A stretch of 64,000 nucleotides of DNA. It comes from Xenia sp. Carnegie-2017 (lineage: Eukaryota; Cnidaria; Anthozoa; Malacalcyonacea; Xeniidae). A model generated the notes under the pieces. It saw only the letters and a list, made by a program, of their open reading frames with translations. It made no database searches and was not told where the DNA came from. A program made the translations under genes and the position numbers. The DNA lies in assembly GCF_021976095.1 (NCBI RefSeq), contig NW_025813481.1, positions 292,501 to 356,500 of the forward strand. Reading direction: 5' to 3'. Each line of letters begins with the position of its first letter. Position 1 is the stretch's first letter. Below, piece by piece: positions 56,229 to 64,000 of the stretch.

Positions 56229-59200
56229 ATGCAGATGAAGTATGACAAATATATGTATGACAATCATACAAGCTTGAATTGGAAAATCATTAAATAATTA
56301 ATTGACACTAATCGGCGAACTTGGTATTCCCAAGCAGAAGAAAAAGAAATTGCATAGGCTACTACCAATTCCATACACGGTGTCTTGATCAACCTGATCA
56401 GATAGTTTAACACTTATATCTCTTCCTATTTCATGAACTAAACCTCCCTGTTTACACTCTAGTAATGCCAGGAGCAGTGCTTTTATATTGGCAAGTTGTC
56501 CATTTCTATCAAACCAGTTGTTCAGCACATATCGTGTGGGGTTGTCTGAGATTTTTTTATGTATGATGCATGAAAAACCTCTTAGGTGTGCGACAACTCA
56601 AAATGACTTTAACCTTGTTGCAATTTTTCTGCAAGATCTCGACGACCAATACTGAATAAAGCTTCAGCCAATTTATTTGAAGTGGCATCTCTTCCATTTT
56701 CCTTTTGCCATTTTTACAAAATATTTGACATGCTTTCTCATTCACAGAATGGTTATAATCAGCATTTATACCTTCCAATTCTAATTCACTTATTTCCAAC
56801 TTTATACCCAGTGCTTTCCAATCTTCTAGTAGCTCTTTGGCCATGTCCATTACTAAAGAATTCATTTATAATTCCAACAAGTTTTATTCAAACAATCATC
56901 AAAATCTAGATATTTACTCCCTATGTCAATCTATTAAAGTAAATGTGCCAAGCTAAAAGAAAAGACTAAAAACCTCCAATTTATGAGTGAAATAAATGAA
57001 AAAAGGCTCTGCATTAACTACAATCCTGCAGTAGCAGCTAAAAATGATGAAAAAATCAGGGTCATGCCTTGCACGCCTATTTTAATATTATCTTCCGAGA
57101 ACTTTCCTTTGAAGAGTGTAATTCATTGAACTAAAATACATGGAACGCAGTCGCTACCTGTAATAGAAACGTCTAATAATTTTTTGAAGCCAAATCTTAC
57201 ACCCAGAAACGCAAGATTACACACAGAAACGCAAGATTACACCCAGATACGCGGGTGTAATCAATCAATTGTCATCCCGCTAAAGAATCGCAAACATTAC
57301 ACACGCGTGTCTGGTTATAATCTCACGTGTCTGCGTCTAAAATTTGGCTTGAATTATTTGCTTCAGATAGCGTCCCATGTATTTTAGTTCAATTGGTCTC
57401 TGCATGGAGAGTACAATACATCTATTCAAAGCCCACTTTCTTTAACTTATTCTACAATGATTTTACGTCCTTAGGTTACGTGGTTCTGTCTCTTTCATTT
57501 ACTTCACTGTATATTTGGTAAAATATTTGTTTCCACGTTACGTAATCTTGTTTATTTACCGGTCGTAGTTATATTGTGCAGTCTTGCAGTGGTAGAAATC
57601 TAAGATTAAGAACGCTACTTTTACTTAATTTAAACTTGTCTTATACGCTGTACACAAATATCTAGCCATTTTCGTGGTCAAATACAACGGCCAACCAAGC
57701 TTGCAAAGCATAACTCTGACACTCATTCTCTAAGTAATGATTTGTAATACATCTACGGGTTGTATAATAGTGACGATAGAATTAAATAATGATGCATTAC
57801 CTTTATATGGCTGTTGGCACTTCTTTTCTGTCATATCACGATTATCTACAACAGCATAAAAATTAAGATGATTTTTCTACTCCCATGGAGAATAGTTCCA
57901 TAAACGCTGAAAATTTTTATGATTTATCATTTCTATACAGCTACACACAATCTAAAATCCAAATTCACTCAATGACCTCCTTGGGAATCATTGAGCTCTC
58001 AATGTTTTCTTTCGCTTAATCTTTAATTTGAAGTTGTTTTTCAGAAGTTATATTGCCAAAGAACTTTTGTTCTATAGCTACTCAACAAATGCACTCAAGA
58101 TCAATAAATACCAACAACTCTTCAGTGAAATAGTGAAATGTCAAATCAAAACTCCATAATAAACCAATTTTTACTCTCGTGTAAGATCGTAGGTGAAAGC
58201 AAATGTGCAACAACAGCAAAACAACAAAACAAAACCCGATTGCTTACCCAGAAGCAATAAAAATTAAAATAACAAAGCTACTATACAGACATGAGTCTTG
58301 ATACTTTAATTTAAGTATTCGCATTGCACATAAATCAACGCAAAATTAAATAATATTTTCCAAACTCGAAGACAAAAGTAAGTGCAGTCAACCTGAAGAT
58401 TTCCCATGTGACAGCATCAAAATTGGCGTAGCCATTCATTTTTTGACGTGGTGGGGGCATAACTCCGAACGCTAAAAGCGTGCCTTTCGAAGGAGGTCAG
58501 AGCATATGCCTTCCCTCCTAAGTTTTTAAAGATTGAGTCCCTCAATAGTGATTTTGCATAAAGTCTGAATCTTGAAGTAAGACTGGATCAAGCAACTCTT
58601 TATTTGTGGTAAACAAATTTTGAAGCCAACGCCGCCATTACTAAGGTACCAGCAAATCGAAAGACTTTTTGACAAAACTATGGAAAACATAGCAACACAT
58701 GGCCAAATCATTCTTTCAAATAATGAAGAAGGTGAAAAACAACCTTTGTGGCGATAGTAAAGAGAGTCGGGAAGAATAACCAGCCTATAACAACAGTCTC
58801 CATACAAGTTTTACTCTGAATCACTCGTAAAAAAGGCTTGTTATTTTAAAGGAGTGATCAGTTTGTGGTCGTAAATGAAAATATTTAATCATTTAATACT
58901 TCTGAATAGTAAGTTCAATAATTCTAAGTACTTCCATGCAGTTTTGGGCTATTTTCCTCTATTTTTCGATCCCACAGTAAAGTTAGCGATGACAAAAATC
59001 GCTACATTTTCATCGTATTTCATCACATTTTATCATATTTTAAGCTTTTCTATAAAATGATTTATTTCTTAATTATGTTCATGTAGTTAAATGTTGAAAA
59101 TTCTTGATTATTCTCGTAAAAATCCGCAATATATTTGCTCCTTAATTTCGAAAGTTTGTCTCTTAGTAATGGCGGCGCTCCTTATTTTTTGTCTTTAACT

Positions 59201-61277
59201 TTTGTACTAGATGCTTGATCCAGTTTTATTTCGAGATCCGTGATTCTGAAAGGTATTTGCTACAGGAAAAACAGGATTTTTAATGTTGCGACTTCGAAAG
59301 TAATTAGCGCATCACTGAAAGAAATTTAGTATCTCAAATAAAAATGCTTTTACTAGAGCCATGAGGACGACTACAACACTTGGTATTGTCATGCCAAATT
59401 CCTTTTACTTGGGGACATATCAATAAAATGTTTAATTGGGTTTTCGAATGACTAAAACATAAGACTTTGTAGCCTTTTTTTGCTCATAAGCAATTGTAAT
59501 ACTTTATTTAATGATTATATTTTCATTTACTCAAGAAAGCACATAGTAACCAATGCAGAAATTATTTTCTACTTTTAGATTTAAAGAATCTAAAAGATTT
59601 CGTAAACTTTTGGAATTAGTAGTAACAAAGGTGTTCGACTAAATACTTATTGCTGGCCCCTTTCTAATTTCTACCCTAGTTTTGCTTTTCCCCTCTTCCC
59701 TTGTCTACGGCACTGCACGACAAGTGGAAATAACATGATACCATGCAAAGTGTAGTAGTGCTCTAAAGTACATAAGTTAACCTTCGTACGAAAAAGAACA
59801 AAGCTAATTTACTAAACACAAAAATGCAATCACAATCCGTTACTAGAACTTACATAAAGAACATGAACTTAGACAGGAACACAAAATTTTCTAATTCTAT
59901 TCAGTCTATTTATACAATTATAAAGCACATTCTATTAGAAAAATATTCGACAGAAAAAACTTTTCAATGTTCTTAATGTTTTCTACCAACCCTTTATATG
60001 ATAACGAATAAAGAAATCAATTTACCTTGTAAATATTCTGCAACATCTTGACGGTTAATATTATTTAAAAGCTTCAACAACATTGTCGCTGTTGCATTTC
60101 TTCCATTGCTTCTCTTCCAGAGTTGAAGCATTTGAAATGCATTTTCTACCATTGTATTTTGTTCCATATTTACTCTGCTCAGTATTTCTTCATGTACATG
60201 TAACATTCTAGCAAACTCTTTCCATAGAGAACTCATTTTGTAGGCATATTCGTAGAGAGGACAATCTTTTGGAACATCACTCCTTTCTGGAGAATCTTTG
60301 CATTCTAATCACGTATTAAGCAGATTTCATGAGGACATTAATTATAATAGCATCCCTTCCAATTAATTTCAGCAGTTTATCTTTTTCAATAATTAAATAA
60401 AGCATTTAAACAAGCATTGTCAAAATTGATCATATGATGAGATAAACAATATAAGCAGTCAAAAAGCACTGCTCGAGCTTGTTCTATAACTATCGTCGCC
60501 AAAGCCTGATCAACTCACTGCACTATACATGCCTAACCGTTGCAAAGCTGTTGCCAGCCAGTACATCACGTTATTGCGACGTTATATTTTGGTCAAATTG
60601 TGGTAAGGTCGAACCTAACCTAAATACGACGGTTATACAACGTCGTGCCTTGGTTGTAGTTTGGTTAGGTCAAAGACGATCAAAATACGATGTTTACATA
60701 ACGTTGCATTTTTGGTAGTACATTTGGTTTGGTCGAAGACGACCGAAATACGACGTTCAAAGGTCAACGCGTAAAAGTCTAAACGTTGTTTCAACGTTAT
60801 AAAAGTCTATTCAGAAAACGTTATGAGAAGGGATTTTCACAACGTTAAGAAAACATTTTAGAAAAAACACAAATCAACGTTAAATCACATCGTCACTCCA
60901 AACGTTGAAAACATGTATGAATAATATAAAACCGTTTAAATGTCATAAAAAATCGGATCACTAGCATAATGCACTAAAAATCTCTTCAAATGTAGTGATG
61001 TTTATTAAAAAAATATCACGCGATAAACTTGCCTTTAATAAACATATTAGCACAAATACAGATGACAATAAAAATAGGTATGCATGCGTACACGTGGGTA
61101 GCCTATTAAGTAAATGGGCTAAATGAAGTAGGTAAATGAACATAATTGAAATAAAATTGTATATTTAATATCATTTACACCAAACCTGTTCAATATTTAA
61201 GTATTGATTTTAGTTATATGACTAAGTAAGTGTTTAACCATTTCTGCATTTTTTGAACGTTTTAGTTTAGATTGCAC
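56229..61277. repeat. Tandem duplication unit B (~5.0 kb)
   Basis: Direct partner of 51,101-56,228. Its right edge lies inside the ORF at 61,197-61,535, whose last ~27 codons are therefore also found at the right end of unit A (about 56,148-56,228). Confidence 0.9.
56298..60338 (-). pseudogene. Death-domain protein, copy B (decayed)
   Basis: Same exon plan as copy A: 60338-60026, 57845-57801 (microexon), about 56,856-56,618, and the last exon from the AG before ACAACCCC down to 56,298. In exon 1 the fourth codon is TGA (CGA in copy A); a later in-frame Met at 60,236 could still start Death domain 1. Exon 3 carries an extra base near 56,712, so Death domain 2 is lost after NEKACQIF, and the donor region differs (CAACAAG-GTTAAAG). 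The last exon, by contrast, is intact (DNPTRYVLNNWFDRNG...ANIKALLLALLECKQGGLVHEI) and shows the reading that copy A has lost. Confidence 0.75.
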
Positions 61278-61535
61278 CTTAGCATCATAAATGCATGTGC
61301 TTACAAGAATCGCACGAAGGAAAGTCACGTCATTTAGATTTCTTGCGACTTTTAAAGTCTTTTTTTCACTGTAAACCATTTTTTCTATGATTTTGTTTGA
61401 AAAACGTTTTCTAACGTGGCTTAGATGTCGTTCAGAGAACGTTGTTCCACGTAAGGATGAATACTGTATTTGTTCGAACAAGTAGAGCAGTGCTAATTTT
61501 TTCTCATCACGCATGCAGCGTTTCTCAGAGAACAT
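61197..61535 (-). CDS. Small ORF of unknown function
   Basis: 112 codons from MFSEKRCMRDEKKLALLYLF, rich in Lys/Arg and predicted helical, with no recognised motif. The first half lies outside the tandem duplication and the second half inside it. The truncated tail at the end of unit A keeps the same reading (VQSKLKRSKNAEMVKHLLSHITKIN), weak support for real coding. It could also be the last exon of a longer gene, since no splice signals were resolved. Confidence 0.35.
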   Translation of the reverse strand: MFSEKRCMRDEKKLALLYLFEQIQYSSLRGTTFSERHLSHVRKRFSNKIIEKMVYSEKKTLKVARNLNDVTFLRAILVSTCIYDAKVQSKLKRSKNAEMVKHLLSHITKINT

Positions 61536-61684
61536 AAATGTGGGAATATAAAGTAAAAATTGCTAGGTCTTATTAAAATTGAAAAATGTTATCGAGTTAT
61601 TCATGGTAATATTTCGATTGTTACCAGAAATCTCTACCTGAAAATTATGCACTACATCATATCAAATGTCTCAGAGAACACAAA

Positions 61685-61840
61685 ATGTCAGTTAGCAAGT
61701 TCTCAAAGATTCATTTGTTTGCGCTGTTTTGTGATGACTTACCGGATAGCTTCGAATTGATAAAAGTAGTGGCCGATGTGCTGGTATTCGAAGACGAGGT
61801 TTCTAAATTCAAGAAAACAATAGGAAATTTTACCAATTGA
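61685..61840 (+). CDS. Short repeated ORF, 51 codons, unknown
   Basis: It reads MSVSKFSKIHLFALFCDDLP...LVFEDEVSKFKKTIGNFTN. A decayed copy lies at about 62,919-63,060 with the same frame (MSVGKFLKI, then FEDGFSK), mostly with substitutions and an in-frame stop. Shared coding flavour suggests an exon of a duplicated gene, but no partners or splice sites are certain. Confidence 0.3.
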   Translation: MSVSKFSKIHLFALFCDDLPDSFELIKVVADVLVFEDEVSKFKKTIGNFTN

Positions 61841-63590
61841 AGACAAAGAAATAGAATACAGATATAATCAGTATGGAAACTGACTTAGTGTAGGGTAGAG
61901 CATCAGTTTTACTTCGTGCATATATAATTTAATACTTCATGCAACTGATCGTTGCAAAATTGAAAAATGTTATCAAGTTGGACGCAATTTAACAAATTTG
62001 TGGTATTCTCACAAAGTTTGTTTTATATGGATTTGTAAGTCAATGAGAACATTTGAATTTAGAAAATTGATATCATTACAGGAAGGAGATTGTCTACACT
62101 TGCTTAGCAAGCAAAAGACGTTTTTAAGCTTTCGAAAATCTGTTTTAATGAGTCACAATGACATAGTACGCTGAAAAAATTTTGTTTACTGTATTAATTT
62201 TTAAAACTATAGCTACACGAACAATATATGAAGGTGTTGAGCTATAGAGACCTAATAAAAACCTTGACGGACTTCAATGAATGCAACTTGTTATGTTTGT
62301 AAAACATACTTGTCTGCATAGTTATAGTGAAGAATATATATTGTAGCTATTCATTGCGACACATAATATACTAATTACAAATGAAGCATATTTCCTGGTT
62401 AAGATTCAGATACAAGAAATTTTCACGCTAGTATTGATCACTTTCATTTTATTACATTTAAAGTTCATTGCATTAAACAGAATTCACGTTATTCATCACT
62501 ATTTTAACATTCAAAGGAACTTTTTAACTTGCACCTTTTTAAGTGAGTCAGACAGGCGCGTCAGAAGGAACATAAAAAGGGAGGGGGCACATTTTAAAAA
62601 TGATGAGTGCCGATGTGTGCAACATGTTGTCTAATAGTCGCCATTTAGAATTTTAGCAACACTGGTCGTTTAATTGCGAACGTAATAAACTAATGGGGAA
62701 AAAATTGCAAAAGATTTCTACGTGATTCTTTAGAGTCCACTCACTGCACTGTTGATATGTGTGTTTTATAGTCAAATAAACTATTAGTAAATATTCTCCT
62801 TGGTGGTAATTTTTCTATCTCGAAGCAAAGTAGGGAGGAAGACATTCCTCTTCTGAGAAAAGGGAGGGTTAGCCCCGGCATCTCCACTTCCAATGCCCCT
62901 GGTCTCAGAAAACATAAAATGTCAGTTGGCAAGTTCTTAAAGATTTAATTGTTTGCGCTGTTTTATAATAACTTACCAGATGGCTCCGAAATTATAAAAG
63001 CAGTGGACGATGTGTTGGCATTTGAAGACGGGTTTTCTAAATTAAATATAAAATAACAGAAATTTTACCACTATAACGAAACAACCAGAATAGCATGGTA
63101 CAACTATGCAGTTTAAAAAAAAAAGATTAGTATACGCAATAGCATAAAAATCAGTTTTACTTGATGTCAATATAATTTAATTCTTTGTATCAAACATCTA
63201 CCGATATTAAAAATGCCATGAGTACAATATTGTAACGTCATTGGAAATGATCTTTAATTACACATAAAAAATTTTTTCCTTGATTAAACATAAATAATTT
63301 ATTCTAGTGTCAAGAATTTCTTTCTGTATGCTTGCATGCTTTAAGATGGTGAGTAAGATCAAATAAGTGTTCTTTTGCAGGTAACAAAACTTACTTTAGC
63401 TTTTTCCTAAAGCCCAACAGGAAGTCATATAGTTACAACATAAAATGACTAGCAAGTTTTTCAATCAAAAAAGTTTTTACAGAGGTCATGGACATCGTGA
63501 TTAAAATTTAATGTGAAAAATTGAGTTCATGCTCTAATACTTTTATAAACTGATTATGGTTGATGCAATGTTAAAATAGGTTAATAAACC
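61841..63590. other. Intergenic with one decayed copy of the short ORF
   Basis: Apart from the repeat at about 62,905-63,075, no gene is supported. No kinase or KEN exon follows the propeller-like gene at 63,603. Confidence 0.5.
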
Positions 63591-63602
63591 GGATATTGAA
63601 AT

Positions 63603-64000
63603 CTACCAATCATTCAAACCTTTTTTAACAGCTGGAACTGAGTCTAAATCTGTGTTCAATTCCATGTTCATCCACTTCAACGTTGCGTCAACGCCTCCGC
63701 ACCTACGGTTTCCTTTAATAAAACGAGCTACACCTTTTTTTCTAGACACCAATGCCACGTTTTCGCCAGCATGCTGAACGATGCGTAATGAATCGTCAAA
63801 AATTTCCGAGTCATATCCTGTGTTTTTCAGGATTATTGGCAACATAAATTTTTCTGTTTCAACAGAGTAAGTCTCAATAACTAGCTCTGATTTGTCAAAG
63901 AAAAAAGCTGTGACACTGTTGGAAACGGGAGTATAAATGACTTGATTGTATGAACTGATTTCACCATAGTGTGGTTGAAATTTCCCTTTTTTAACAAATT
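63603..64000 (-). CDS. C-terminal end of a second propeller-like protein, cut by the window edge
   Basis: The frame is open from the window end to a stop at 63,603. It reads FVKKGKFQPHYGEISSYNQVIYTPVSNS, then VIETYSVETEKFML...LKNTGYDSEIFDDSLRIVQHAGENVALVS. It aligns along its length with the end of the propeller exon at 9,031-10,520 (EITEYRQIIYTPVSKCITG, LVVETFSAVTKK, LMNTGYDADMFNVSVRLVYHD). It lacks the donor that leads into the kinase there. Instead it has its own tail (KGNRRCGGVDATLKWMNMEL...KKGLNDW) and stops. The sensor-like module therefore exists without an attached kinase. Confidence 0.75.
   Translation of the reverse strand, partial: FVKKGKFQPHYGEISSYNQVIYTPVSNSVTAFFFDKSELVIETYSVETEKFMLPIILKNTGYDSEIFDDSLRIVQHAGENVALVSRKKGVARFIKGNRRCGGVDATLKWMNMELNTDLDSVPAVKKGLNDW

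Noticed and set aside
1-64000. CRISPR array, bacterial operons or riboswitches
   Set aside because: No spacer-repeat pattern or bacterial gene organisation is present. The tandem arrays have no unique spacers, and the window is clearly eukaryotic.

Overview
The window looks like nuclear DNA of an invertebrate animal, most likely a cnidarian (anthozoan). This is an inference from its AT-rich sequence, small GT-AG introns, many Penelope-like, LINE, MITE and SINE-like repeats, and lineage-expanded IRE1-like kinases, Death domains, discoidin and fucolectin modules. No bacterial features are seen.

Layout. 1-3,870: Penelope-like (PLE) debris, including a copy folded into an inverted repeat, then unannotatable AT-rich DNA. 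3,868-8,540: left copy of a ~4.7-5.1 kb segmental duplication whose partner lies at 43,402-48,460. The left copy holds the 3' exons of a minus-strand gene (7,039-10,520). Its splice phases join an N-terminal beta-propeller-like exon to a protein kinase and a KEN (IRE1/RNase L-type) ribonuclease domain. 10.5-16.3 kb: repeats and foldback MITEs. 16.3-20.3 kb: a decayed LINE with endonuclease and reverse transcriptase. 20.7-24.3 kb: minus-strand pieces, namely an uncharacterised exon with a possible trypsin-like fold whose 3' end is made of foldback DNA, a small membrane ORF, a SAM domain split by an intron, and a 5' LINE fragment with a 2A-like motif.

26.9-37.4 kb: plus strand. The first four coding exons of a CDC7-like kinase are followed, with no visible remainder, by a long multi-exon gene: minisatellite-coded NAT repeats, discoidin domain, fucolectin-type domain, then Gly-rich and amphipathic helical repeats. 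Three of its 5' splice junctions are tandemly duplicated, one into a 60-bp x ~16 array. 38.3-40.3 kb: a compact, broken virus-like or mobile fossil with a collagen-like segment. 41.6-43.1 kb: a second PLE family, followed by an almost perfect minimal hammerhead ribozyme. 46.9-48.4 kb: the pseudogene partner of the kinase-KEN gene. 48.8-49.35 kb: tandem tRNA-derived SINE-like units. 49.5-50.2 kb: another PLE fragment. 51.1-61.3 kb: a ~5.1 kb tandem duplication of a minus-strand gene with two full Death domains plus a partial third. The two copies carry different frame lesions. 63.6-64 kb: end of a second propeller-like gene that runs off the window.

Taken together, the host genes (propeller-kinase-RNase, Death-domain proteins, SAM, lectin-like) suggest a stress or innate-immune signalling neighbourhood that grows by local duplication and decays quickly. 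That functional reading is inference. Domain calls were made by eye from motifs, and splice models from GT-AG sites and phase agreement. No search was run.
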